Assembly (NCBI GenBank): GCA_946902985.2
Contig: OX336388.2
Location: 1,697,591,978 to 1,697,655,977 of the forward strand
DNA: 64,000 bases
Direction of reading: 5' to 3'
Source: Meconema thalassinum
Taxonomy: Eukaryota > Arthropoda > Insecta > Orthoptera > Tettigoniidae
The notes beneath the pieces were generated by a model. The model was not told the origin of the DNA, made no database searches, and saw only the letters and a program-made list of their open reading frames with translations. Numbering within the stretch: position 1 is the first letter of the stretch; every line of letters begins with the position of its first letter. Of the stretch, positions 39,101 through 53,300 are shown piece after piece. The translations under genes were made by a program, and so were the position numbers.

Positions 39101-42100
39101 CTTCGATACTAATTATGACAGGTAACTGTAACTTCGATACTAATTATGACAAGGAACTGTAATTTCGATAAAAATTATGGCAGGTAACTGTAACTTCGAT
39201 ACTAATTATGACAGGTAACTGGAACTTCGATACTAATTATGACAGGTAACAGTAATTTCGATACTAATTATGACAAGTAATTGTAACTTCGATACTAATT
39301 ATGACAAGTAACTATAACTTCTAATCAAATTATTACAGGTAACTGTAACTTCGATACTAATTATGACAAGAAACTCTAACTTCGTTACTAATTGTGACAA
39401 GTAACAGTAATTTTGATAAAAAATTAAGGTAGGTAACTGTAACTTCAATACTAATTATGACAGGTAACAGTAACTTCGATACTAATTATGACAGGTAACT
39501 GTCACTTCGTTACTATTTATGACAAGTCCCTGTAATTTCGATACAAATTATGGCAGGTAACTGTAACTTTGATACCAATTATGACAGGTAACAGGAACTT
39601 CGATACTAATTATGACAGGTAACTGTAACTTCGTTACTAATTATGACAAGTAACACTAATTTTGATAAAAAAATATGGCAGGTAACTGTAACTTCGATAC
39701 TAATTAATAAAGGTAACAGTAAATTCGATATTAATTATGACAGGTTACTGTAATTTCGATACAAATTATGGCAGGTAACTGTAACTTCGATATTAATTAT
39801 GACAGGTAACAGTAACTTCGATACTTATTATGACAGGTAACTGGAATTTCGATACAAATTATGGCAGGTAACTGTAACTTCGATATTAATTATGACAGGT
39901 AACAGTAACTTCGATACTTATTATGACAAGTAACAATAACTTCGATACAATTTATGACAGGTAACAGTAACTTCGATACTAATTATGACAAAAAACTCTA
40001 ACTTCGTTACTAATTATGACAAGTAACAGTAATTTTGATAAAAAATTATGGTAGGTAACTGTAACTTCAATACGTATTATGACAGGTAACAGTAACTTCG
40101 ATACTAATTATGACAGGTAACTGTCACTTCGTTACTAATTATGACAAGTAACTTCAATTTCGATACTAATTATGGCAGGTAACTGTAACTTCGTTACTAA
40201 TTATGACAAGTCCCTGTAATTTCGATGCAAATTATGGCAGGTAACTGTAACTTCGATACTAATTATGTCAGGTAACAGTAACTTCGATTCTAATTAATAC
40301 AGATAACAGTAACTTCGATACTAATTATGACAGGTTACTGTAACATCGTTACTAATTATGTCAAGTAACTGTAACTACGATACTAATTATCACAAGTAAC
40401 TGTAACCTCGAAACTTATTATGACAGGTAACTGTATGTTCATTACTAATTATGACAAGAAACTGTAACTTCGATACTAATTATGACAGGTAACAGTAACT
40501 TCGATATTAATTATGACAAGTAACACTAACTTCAATACTAATTATGACAGGTAACAGTAACTTCGATACTAATTATGGCAGGTAACTGAAACTTCGTTAC
40601 TTATTATGACAAGTCCCTATAATTTCGATACAAATTATGGCAGGTAACTGTAACTTCGATACTAATTATGTCAGGTAAGAGTAACTTCGATACTAATTAT
40701 GACAGGAAACTGTAATTTCGATACAAATTATGACAAGGAACTGTAATTTCGATACAAATTATGGCTGGTAACTGTAACTTTGATACTAATTATGACAGGT
40801 AACAGTAACTTCGATACAAATTATGGCTGGTAACTGTAACTTTGGTACTAATTATGACAGGTAACAGTAACTTCGATACTAATTATGACAAGTAACTGTA
40901 ACTTCGTTACTAATTATGACAAGTAACTCTAATTTTGATAAAAAATTATGGCAGGTAACTGTAACTTCGATACTAATTAATACAGGTAACAGTAACTTCG
41001 ATACTAATTACGACAGGTTACTGTAACATCGTTACTAATTATGACAGGTAACAGTAACTTCGATACTAATTATCACAAGTAACTGTAACTTCGAAACTTA
41101 TTATGACAGGTAACTGTATGTTCATTACTAATTATGACAAGAAACTGTAACTTCGATATTAATTATGACAGGTAACAGTAACTTCGATATTAATTATGAC
41201 AAGTAACACTAACTTCAATACTAATTATGACAGGTAACAGTAACTTCGATACTAATTATGGCAGGTAACTGTAACTTCGTTACTAATTATGACAAGTCCC
41301 TATAATTTCAATACAAATTATGGCAGGTAACTGTAACTTCGATACTATTTATGTCAGGTAACAGTAACTTCGATACTAATTATGACAGGAAACTGTAATT
41401 TCGATACAAATTATGACAGGTAACTGTATCTTCGTTACTATTTATGACAAGTAACTGTAATTTCGATACAAATTATGGCAGGTAACAGTACCTTCGATAC
41501 TAATTATGACAGGTAACTGTTACTTCGATACTAATTATGACAAGGAACTGTAATTTCGATACAAATTATGGCTGGTAACTGTAACTTTGATACTAATTAT
41601 GACAGGTAACAGTAACTTCGATACTAATTATGACAAGTAACTGTAACTTCGTTACTAATTATGACAAGTAACTCTAATTTTGATAAAAAATTATGGCAGG
41701 TAACTGTAACTTCGATACTAATTAATACAGGTAACAGTAACTTCGATACTAATTACGACAGGTTACTGTAACATCGTTACTAATTATGACAGGTAACAGT
41801 AACTTCGATACTAATTATGGCAGGTAACTGTAACTTCGTTACTTATTATGACAAGTCCCTATAATTTCAATACAAATTATGTCAAGTAACTGTAACTTCG
41901 ATACTAATTATGACAAGTAATTGTAACTTCGATACTTATTATGACAGGTAACTGTAACTTCGTTACTAATTATGACAAGAAACTGCAAACTTCGATACTA
42001 ATTATGACAGGTAACTGTAACGTCGATACTAATTATGACAAGAAACTCTAACTTCGTTACCAATTATGACAAGTAACAGAAATTTTGATAAAAATTATGG

Positions 42101-45066
42101 GAGGTAACTGTAACTTCAATAATAATTATGACAGGTAACAGTAACTTCGATACTAATTATGACAGGTAACTGTAACTACGTTACTAATTATGACATGTAA
42201 CTTTAATTTCGATACTAATTATGGCAGGTAACTGTAACTTCGTTACTAATTATGACAAGTCCCTATAATTTCGATACAAATTATGGCAGGTAACTGTAAC
42301 TTCGATACTAATTATGTCAGGTAACAGTAACTTCGATACTAATTATGACAGGAAACTGTAACTTCGTTACTAATTATGACAAGTAGCTGTAATTTCGATA
42401 CAAATTATGACTGGTAACTGTATCTTCGTTTCTTATTATGACAAGTAACTGTAATTTCGATACAAATTATGGCAGGTAAGAGTACCTTCGATACTAATTA
42501 TGACAGGTAACTGTAACTTAGATACTAATTATGACAAGGAACTGTAATTTCGATACAAATTATGGCAGGTAACTGTAACTTTGATACTAATTATGACAGG
42601 TAACAGTAACTTCGATACTAATTATGACAAGTAACTGTAACTTCGTTACTAATTATGACAAGTAACTCTAATTTTGATAAAAATTATGGCAGGTAACTGT
42701 AACTTCGATACAAATTAATACAGCGAACAGTAACTTCGATACTAATTATGACAGGTTACTGTAACATCGTTACTAATTATGTCAAGTAACTGTAACTTCG
42801 ATACTAATTATGACCAGTAACTGTAACTTCGATACTTATTATGACAGGTAACTGTAACTTCATTACTAATTATGACAAGAAACAGTAACTTCGATACTAA
42901 TTATGACAGGTAACTGTAACTTCGATACTAATTATGACAAGTAACTGTAATTTCGAAACAAATTTAGGAAGGTAACTGTAACTTCGATACTAATAATGAC
43001 AGGTATCAGTAACTTCGATACTAATTTTGACAAGTAACTGCAACTTCGATACTAATTATGGCAGGTAACTGGAACTTCGATACTAATTATGACAGGTAAC
43101 AGTAATTTCGATACTAATTATGACAAGTAAATGTAACTTCGATACTAATTATGACAGGTAACTGTAACTTCGTTACTAATTATGACAAGTAACTGTAATT
43201 TCGTTACAAATTATGGCAGGTAATTGTAATTTCGATACTAATTATGACAGGTAACAGTAACTTCGATACTAATTATGACAAGTAACTGTAATTTCGATAC
43301 AAATTATGACAGCTAACTGTAACTTCATAAATAATTATGACAAGTAACTGTAATTCCGATACAAATTATGGCAGGTACCAGTACCTTCGATACTAATTAT
43401 GACAGGTAACTGTAACTTCGATACTAATTATGACAAGGAATTGTAATTTCGATAAAAATTATGGCAGGTAACTGTAACTTCGATACTAATTATGACAGGT
43501 AACAGTAACTTCGATACTAATTATGACAAGTAACTATAACTTCTAATCAAATTATTACAGGTAACTGTAACTTCGATACTAATTATGACAATAAACTCTA
43601 ACTTCGTTACTAATTGTGACAAGTAAGAGTAATTTTGATAAAAAATTAAGGTAGGTAACTGTAACTTCAATACTAATTATGACAGGTAACAGTAACTTCG
43701 ATACTAATTATGACAGGTAACTGTCACTTCGTTACTATTTATAACAAGTCCCTGTTATTTCGATACAAATTATGGCAGGTAACTGTAACTTTGATACCAA
43801 TTATGACAGGTAACAGGAACTTCGATACTAATTATGACAGGTAACTGTAACTTCGTTACTAATTATGACAAGTAACACTAATTTTGATAAAAAAAATATG
43901 GCAGGTAACTGTTACTTCGATACTAATTAATACAGGTAACAGTAACTTCGATATTAATTATGACAGGTTACTGTAATTTCGATACAAATTATGGCAGGTA
44001 ACTGTAACTTCGATATTAATTATGACAGGTAACAGTATCTTCGATACTTATTATGACAGGTAACTGGAATTTCGATACAAATTATGGCAGGTAACTGTAA
44101 CTTCGATACTAATTATGACAGGTAACAGTAACTTCGATACTAATTATGACAAGTAACAATAACTTCGATACAATTTATGACAGGTAACAGTAACTTCGAT
44201 ACTAATTATGACAGGTAACAGTAATTTCGGTATTAATTATGACAAGTTACTGTAACATCGATACTAATTATTACAGGTAATTGTAACTTCGATACTAATT
44301 ATGACAAGGAACTGTAATTTCGATACAAATTATGGCAGGAACTATAACTTCGATACTAATTATGACAGGTAACAGTAACTTCGATACTAATTATGACAAG
44401 TAACTATAACTTCGAATCAAATTATGACATATAACTGTAACTTCGGTACTAATTATGACAAGAAAATCTAACTTCGTTACTAATTATGACAAGTAACAGT
44501 AATCTTGATAAAAAATTATGTTAGGTAACTGTAACTTCAATACTAATTATGACAGGTAACAGCAACTTCGATACTAATTATGACAGGGAACTGTAACTTC
44601 GTTACTAATTATGACAATTAACTGTAATGTCGATACAAATTATGACAGGTAACTGTAACTTCGTTACTAATTATGACAAGTAACTGTAATTTCGATACAA
44701 ATTATGGCAGGTAACAGTACCTTCGATACTAATTATGACAGGTAACTGTAACTTCGATACTAATTATGACAAGGAACCGTAACTTCGATACAAATTATGG
44801 CAGGTAACTGTAACTTCGATACAAATTATGACAGGTAACGGTAACCTCGATACTAATTATGACAAGAAAATCTAACTTCGTTACTAATTATGACAAGTAA
44901 CAGTAATCTTGATAAAAAATTATTTTAGGTAAATGTAACTTCAATACTAATTATGACAGGTAACAGTAACTTCGATACTAATTATGACAGGTAACTGTAA
45001 CTTCGTTACTAATTATGACAAGTAACTTTAATTTCGATACTAATTATGGCAGGTAACTGTAACTTC
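36117..45066 (+). repeat. 31-bp satellite array, second block
   Basis: The satellite resumes in the same orientation and phase as before the LINE. About 290 monomers lie here. The left part finishes the first tandem copy; from 37,478 the array repeats 25,291 onward without the LINE. The block contains a further copy of the shortened GGAAGTAAC monomer at 37,822. It ends where a PLE scrap replaces part of a monomer. No genes, RNA genes or other insertions were seen. Confidence 0.96.
37478..45066 (+). repeat. Tandem segmental duplication, copy 2 (no LINE)
   Basis: This second copy of the 8.1-kb satellite block matches 25,291-37,270 minus the LINE. At about 44,021-44,050 it retains the unoccupied LINE target. 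It lacks about 124 bp (around 44,585) that copy 1 keeps near 36,670-36,793, and its last ~0.2 kb is replaced at 45,067 by the PLE fragment. Confidence 0.8.
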
Positions 45067-45155
45067 GTCATTTAGACTTTCACGGCCCGTGTTATTATTC
45101 ATAATGTTGAATTTTGGGCTTATGCCGTGTTTTATTATATTGCAATTCGACGCGT
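45067..45155 (-). mobile_element. Solo 89-bp PLE terminal-repeat fragment
   Basis: On the minus strand this is the last part of the PLE pLTR, from ACGCGTCGAATTG through the ORF start region to TAAATGAC. Its 3' end coincides within a few bases with the 3' end of the large PLE at 4140. Its 5' end lies 7 bases before the predicted hammerhead cleavage point (between 45149 and 45148). It resembles the minus-strand pLTR at 814-1045 most closely (CACGGGCC, TAAATGAC). It replaces part of a satellite monomer, with no clear target-site duplication and possible one- or two-base microhomology. Confidence 0.88.
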
Positions 45156-45419
45156 AACAGAAATTTTGATAAAAATTATGTTAGGTAACTGTAACTTCAA
45201 TACTAATTATGACAGGTAACAGCAACTTCGATACTAATTATGACAGGGAACTGTAACTTCGTTACTAATTATGACAATTAACTGTAATGTCGATACAAAT
45301 TATGGCAGGTAACAGTAACTTCGATATTAATTATGACAGGTTACTGTAATTTCGATACAAATTATGGCAGGTAACTGTAACTTCGATATTAATTATGACA
45401 GGTAACAGTATCTTCGATA

Positions 45420-47385
45420 CTTATTATGACAGGTAACTGTAACTTCAATACTAATTATGACAGGTAACAGTAACTTCGATACTAATTATGACAGGTAACT
45501 GTCACTTTGTTACTATTTATGACAAGTCCCTGTAATTTCGATACAAATTATGGCAGGTAACTGTAACTTTGATACCAATTATGACAGGTAACAGGAACTT
45601 CGATACTAATTATGACAGGTAACTGTAACTTCGTTACTAATTATGACAAGTAACACTAATTTTGATAAAAAAATATGGCAGGTAACTGTAACTTCGATAC
45701 TAATTAATAAAGGTAACAGTAACTTCGATATTAATTATGACAGGTTACTGTAATTTCGATACAAATTATGGCAGGTAACTGTAACTTCGATATTAATTAT
45801 GACAGGTAACAGTAACTTCGATACTTATTATGACAGGTAACTTGAATTTCGATACAAATTATGGCAGGTAACTGTAACTTCGATACTAATTATGACAGGT
45901 AACAGTAACTTCGATACTAATTATGACAAGTAACAATAACTTCGATACAATTTATGACAGGTAACAGTAACTTCGATACTAATTGTGACAAAAAACTCTA
46001 ACTTCGTTACTAATTATGACAAGTAACAGTACTTTTGTTAAAAAATTATGGTAGGTAACTGTACCTTCAATACGTATTATGACAGGTAACAGTAACTTCG
46101 ATACTAATTATGACAGGTAACTGTCACTTCGTTGCTAATTATGACAAGTAACTTTAATTTCGATACTAATTATGGCAGGTAACTGTAACTTCGTTACTAA
46201 TTATGACAAGTCCCTGTAATTTCGATGCAAATTAAGGCAGGTAACTGTAACTTCGATACTAATTATGTCAGGTAACAGTTACTTCGATTCTAATTAATAC
46301 AGATAACAGTAACTTCGATACTAATTATGACAGGTTACTGTAACATCGTTACTAATTATGTCAAGTAACTGTAACTACGATACTAAATATCACAAGTAAC
46401 TGTAACCTCGAAACTTATTATGACAGGTAACTGTATGTTCATTACTAATTATGACAAGAAACTGTAACTTCGATACTAATTATGAGAGGTAACAGTAACT
46501 TCGATATTAATTATGACAAGTAACACTAACTTCAATACTAATTATGACAGGTAACAGTAACTTCGATACTAATTATGGCAGGTAACTGTAACTTCGTTAC
46601 TAATTATGACAAGTCCCTATAATTTCGATACAAATTATGGCAGGTAACTGTAACTTCGATACTAATTATGTCAGGTAACAGTAACTTCGATACTAATTAT
46701 GACAGGAAACTGTAATTTCGATACAAATTATGACAAGGAACTGTAATTTCGATACAAATTATGGCTGGTAACTGTAACTTTGATACTAATTATGACAGGT
46801 AACAGTAACTTCGATACAAATTATGGCTGGTAACTGTAACTTTGATACTAATTATGACAGGTAACAGTAACTTCGATACTAATTATGACAAGTAACTGTA
46901 ACTTCGTTACTAATTATGACAAGTAACTCTAATTTTGATAAAAAATTATGGCAGGTAACTGTAACTTCGATACTAATTAATACAGGTAACAGTAACTTCG
47001 ATACTAATTACGACAGGTTACTGTAACATCGCTACTAATTATGACAGGTAACAGTAACTTCGATACTAATTATCACAAGTAACTGTAACTTCGAAACTTA
47101 TTATGACAGGTAACTGTATGTTCATTACTAATTATGACAAGAAACTGTAACTTCGATACTAATTATGACAGGTAAGAGTAACTTCGATATTAATTATGAC
47201 AAGTAACACTAACTTCAATACTAATTATGACAGGTAACAGTAACTTCGATACTAATTATGGCAGGTAACTGTAACTTCGTTACTAATTATGACAAGTCCC
47301 TATAATTTCAATACAAATTATGGCAGGTAACTGTAACTTCGATACTAATTATGTCAGGTAACAGTAACTTCGATACTAATTATGA
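45420..47385 (+). repeat. Third copy of satellite block matching 39.42-41.39 kb
   Basis: Line by line the sequence matches 39,420-41,385 at an offset of exactly 6000 bp with scattered substitutions, for example TCACTTTGTT against TCACTTCGTT near 45,505. The match continues after small deletions to about 48,060 (relative to 42,090). This makes a third, partial member of the family seen at 27.4 and 39.4 kb. Confidence 0.75.
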
Positions 47386-50300
47386 CAAGGAACTGTAATT
47401 TCGATACAAATTATGGCTGGTAACTGTAACTTTGATACTAATTATGACAGGTAACAGTAACTTCGATAGTAATTAATACAGGTAACTGTTACTTCGATAC
47501 TAATTATGACAAGGAACTGTAATTTCGATACAAATTATGGCTGGTAACTGTAACTTTGATACTAATTATGACAGGTAACAGTAACTTCGATACTAATTAT
47601 GACAAGTAACTGTAACTTCGTTACTAATTATGACAAGTAACTCTAATTTTGATAAAAAATTATGGCAGGTAACTGTAACTTCGATAGTAATTAATACAGG
47701 TAACAGTAACTTCGATACTAATTACGACAGGTTACTGTAACATCGTTACTAATTATGACAGGTAACAGTAACTTCGATACTAATTATGGCAGGTAACTGT
47801 AACTTCGTTACTAATTATGACAAGTCCCTATAATTTCAATACAAATTATGTCAAGTAACTGTAACTTCGATACTAATTATGACAAGTAATTGTAACTTCG
47901 ATACTTATTATGACAGGTAACTGTAACTTCATTACAAATTATGACAAGAAACTGCAAACTTCGATACTAATTATGACAGGTAACTGTAACGTCGATACTA
48001 ATAATGACAAGAAACTCTAACTTCGTTACCAATTATGACAAGTAACAGAAATTTTGATAAAAAATTATGGGAGGTAACTGTAACTTCAATACTAATTATG
48101 ACAGGTAACAGTAACTTCGATACTAATTATGACAGGTAACTGTAACTTCGTTACTAATTATGACAAGTAACTTTAATTTCGATACTAATTATGGCAGGTA
48201 ACTGTAACTTCTTTACAAATTATGACAAGTCCCTATAATTTCGATACAAATTATGGCAGGTAACTGTAACTTCGATACTAATTTTGTCAGTTAACAGTAA
48301 CTTCGATACTAATTATGACAGGAAACTCTAACTTCGTTAGTAATTATGACAAGTAGCTTTAATTTCGATACAAATTATTACAGGTAACTGTATCTTCGTT
48401 ACTAATTATGACAAGTAACTGTAATTTCGATACAAATTATGGCAGGTAACAGTACCTTCGATACTAATTATGAAAGGTAACTGTAACTTCGATACTAATT
48501 ATTACAAGGAACTGTAATTTCGATACAAATTATGGCAGGTAACTGTAACTTTGATACTAATTATGACAGATAACAGTAACTTCGATACTAATTATGACAA
48601 GTAACTGTAACTTCGATACTAATTTTGACAGGTAACTGTAACTTCGTTACTAATTATGACAATTAACTGTAATTTCGATACAAATTATGGCAGGTAATTG
48701 TAATTTCGGTACTATTTATGACAGGAACAGTAACTTCGATAATAATTATGACAAGTAACAGTAACATCGATACTAATTATGACAAGTAACTGTAACTTCT
48801 ATACTATTTATGACAGGTAACTGTAACTTCGTTACTAATTATGACAAGTAACTGTAATTTCGATAAAAATTTTGGCAGGTAACTGTAACTTCGATACTAA
48901 TTATGACAGGTAACAGTAACTTCGATACTAATTATTACAGGAAACTGTAACTTCGTTACTCATTATGACAAGTAACTGTAATTTCGATACAAATTATGAC
49001 AGGTAACTGTATCTTCGTAACTAATTATGACAAGTAACTGTAATTTCGATACAAATTATGGCAGGTTACAGTACCTTCGATACTAATTATTACAGGTAAC
49101 TGTAACTTCGATACTAATTATGACAAGGAATTGTAATTTCGATACAAATTATGGCAGGTAACTGTAAATTCGATTCTAATTATGACAGGTAACAGTAACT
49201 TCGAACTAATTATGACAAGTAACTATAACTTCGAATTAAATTATGACAGGTAACTGTAACTTCGATACTAATTATGACAAGAAAATCTAACTTCGTTACT
49301 AATTATGACAAGTAACAGTAACTTCGATACTAATTATGAAAGGTAACTGTATCTTCGTTACTAATTATGATGAGTAACTTTAATTTCGATACTAATTATG
49401 GCAGGTAACTGTAACTTCGTTACTAATTATGACAAGTCCCTGTAATTTCGATACAAATTATGGCAGGTAACTGTAACTTCGATACAAATTATGTCAGGTA
49501 ACAGTAACTTCGGTACTAATTATGACTGGGAACTGTAACATCGTTACTAATTATGACAATTAACTGTAATTTCGATACAAATTATGACAGGTAACTGTAA
49601 CTTCGTTACTAATTATGACAAGTAACTGTAATTTCGATACAAATTATGGCAGGTAACAGTACCTTCGATACTAATTATGACAGGTAACTGTAACTTCGAT
49701 ACTAATTATGACAAGGAACCGTAACTTCGATACAAATTATGGCAGGTAACTGTAACTTTGATACTAATTATGACAAGTTACTGTACCTTCGTTACTAATT
49801 ATGACAAGTAACAGTAATTTTGATAAAAAATTATGGTAGGTAACTATAACTTCAATACTAATTATGACAGGTAACAGTAACTTCGATACTAATTATGACA
49901 GGTAACTGTAACTTCGTTACTAATTATGACAAGTAACTGTAACTTCGTTACTAATTATGACAAGTCCCTATAATTTCGATACAAATTATGGCAGGTAACT
50001 GTAACTTCGATACTAATTATGTCAGGTAACAGTAACTTCGATACTAATTATGACAGGAAACTGTAACTTCGTTACTAATTATGACAAGTAGCTGCAATTT
50101 CGATACAAATTATGACAGGTAACTGTATCTTCGTTACTTATTATGACAAGTAACTGTAATTTCGATACAAATTATGGCAGGTAACTGTAACTTCGATACT
50201 AATTATGACAGGTAACAGTAACTACGATACTAATTATTACAGGAAACTGTAACTACGTTACTAATTATGACAAGTAACTGTAATTTCGATACAAATTATG

Positions 50301-53300
50301 ACAGGTAACTGTATCTTCGTAACTAATTATGACAAGTAACTGTAATTTCGATACAAATTATGGCAGGTTACAGTACCTTCGATACTAATTATTACAGGTA
50401 ACTGTAACTTCGATATTAATTATGACAAGGAACTGTAATTTCGATACAAATTATGGCAGGTAACTGTAACTTCATTACTAATTATGACAAGAAACAGTAA
50501 CTTCGATACTAATTATGACAGGTTTCTGTAACATCGCTACTAATTATGTCAAGTAGCTGTAACTTCGATACTAATTATGACAAGTAACTGTAACTTCGAT
50601 ACTTATTAGGACAGGTAACTGTAACTTCATTACTAATTACGACAAGAAACTGCAAATTTCGATACTAATTATGACAGGTAACTGTAACTTCGATACTAAT
50701 TATGACAAGTAACTGTAATTTCGATACAAATATTGGCAGGTAACAGTACCTTCGATACTAATTATGACAAGGAACTGTAATTTCGATAAAAATTATGGCA
50801 GGTAACTGTAACTTCTATACTAATTATGACAGGTATCAGTAACTTCGATACTAATTATGACAAGTAACTTTAACTTCGACACTAATTTTGACAGGCAACT
50901 GTAACTTCGTTACTAATTATGACAATTAACTGTAATTTCGATACAAATTATGGCAGGTAACTCTAACTTCGATACTAATTATGACAGGTAACAGTAACTT
51001 CGATACTAATTATGGCAGGTAACTGTAACTTCGATACTAATTATGACAGGTAACAGTAATTTCGATACTAATTATGACAAGTTACTGTAACTTCGATACT
51101 AATTATGACAGGTAACTGTAACTTCGTTACTAATTATGACAAGTAACTGTAATTTCGTTACAAATTATGGCAGGTAATTGTAATTTCGATACTATTTATG
51201 ACAGAAACAGTAACTTCGATAATAATTATGACAAGTAACAGTGACTTCGATACTAATTATGACAAGTAACTGTAACTTCGATACTAATTATGACAGGTAA
51301 CTGTAACATCGTTACTAATTATGACAAGTAACTGTAATTTCGATACAAATTTTGGCAGGTAACTGTAACTTCGATACTAATTATGACAGGTAACAGTAAC
51401 TTCGATACTAATTATGGCAGGTAACTGTAACTTCGATACTAATTATGACAGGTAACAGTAATTTCGATACTAATTATGACAAGTTACTGTAACTTCGATA
51501 CTAATTATTACAGGTAACTGTAACTTCATTACTAATTATGACAAGGAACTGTAATTTCGATACAAATTATGGCAGGAACTGTAACTTCGATACTAATTAT
51601 GACAGGTAACAGTAACTTCGATACTAATTATGACAAGTAACTATAACTTCGAATCAAATTATGACATGTAACTGTAACTTCGATACTAATTATGACAAGA
51701 AAATCTAACTTCGTTACTAATTATGACAAGTAACAGTAATCTTGATAAAAATTATGGTAGGTAACTGTAACTTCAATACTAATTATGACAGGTAACAGCA
51801 ACTTCGATACTAATTATGACAGGTAACTGTAACTTCGATACTAATTATGACAAGGAACTGTAATTTCGATAAAAATTATGGCAGGTAACTGTAACTTCGA
51901 TACTAATTATGACAGGTAACAGTAACTTCGATACTAATTATGACAAGTAACTATAACTTCTAATCAAATTATTACAGGTAACTGTAACTTCAATACTAAT
52001 TATGACAGGTAACAGTAACTTCGATACTAATTATGACAGGTAACTGTCACTTCGTTACTAATTATGACAAGTAACACTAATTTTGATAAAAAAATATGGC
52101 AGGTAACTGTAACTTCGATACTAATTAATACAGGTAACAGTAACTTCGATATTAATTATGACAGGTTACTGTAATTTCGATACAAATTATGGCAGGTAAC
52201 TGTAACTTTGATACCAATTATGATAGGTAACAGGAACTTCGATACTAATTATGACAGGTAACTGTAACTTCGTTACTAATTATGACAAGTAACACTAATT
52301 TTGATAAAAAAATATGGCAGGTAACTGTAACTTCGATACTAATTAATACAGGTAACAGTAACTTCGATATTAATTATGACAGGTTACTGTAATTTCGATA
52401 CAAATTATGGCAGGTAACTGTAACTTCGATATTAATTATGACAGGTAACAGTAACTTCGATACTTATTATGACAGGTAACTGAATTTCGATACAAATTAT
52501 GGCAGGTAACTGTAACTTCGATACTAATTATGACAGGTAACAGTAACTTCGATACTAATTATGACAAGTAACAATAACTTCGATACAATTTATGACAGGT
52601 AACAGTAACTTCGATACTAATTATGACAAAAAACTCTAACTTCGTTACTAATTATGACAAGTCCCTGTAATTTCGATGCAAATTATGGCAGGTAACTGTA
52701 ACTTCGATACTAATTATGTCAGGTAACAGTAACTTCGATTCTAATTAATACAGGTAACAGTAACTTCGATACTAATTATGACAGGTTACTGTAACATCGT
52801 TACTAATTATGTCAAGTAACTGTAACTACGATACTAATTAGCACAAGTAACTGTAACTTCGAAACTTATTATGACAGGTAACTGTATGTTCATTACTAAT
52901 TATGACAAGAAACTGTAACTTCGATACTAATTATGACAGGTTACAGTAACTTCGATATTAATTATGACAAGTAACACTAACTTCAATACTAATTATGACA
53001 GGTAACAGTAACTTCGATACTAATTATGGCAGGTAACTGTAACTTCGTTACTAATTATGACAAGGCCCTATAATTTCGATACAAATTATGGCAGGTAACT
53101 GTAACTTCGATACTAATTATGTCAGGTAACAGTAACTTCGATACTAATTATGACAGGAAACTGTAATTTCGATACAAATTATGGCAGGTAACAGTACCTT
53201 CGATACTACTTATGACAGGTAACTGTAACTTCGATACTAATTATGACAAGGAACTGTAATTTCGATACAAATTATGGCTGGTAACTGTAACTTTGATACT

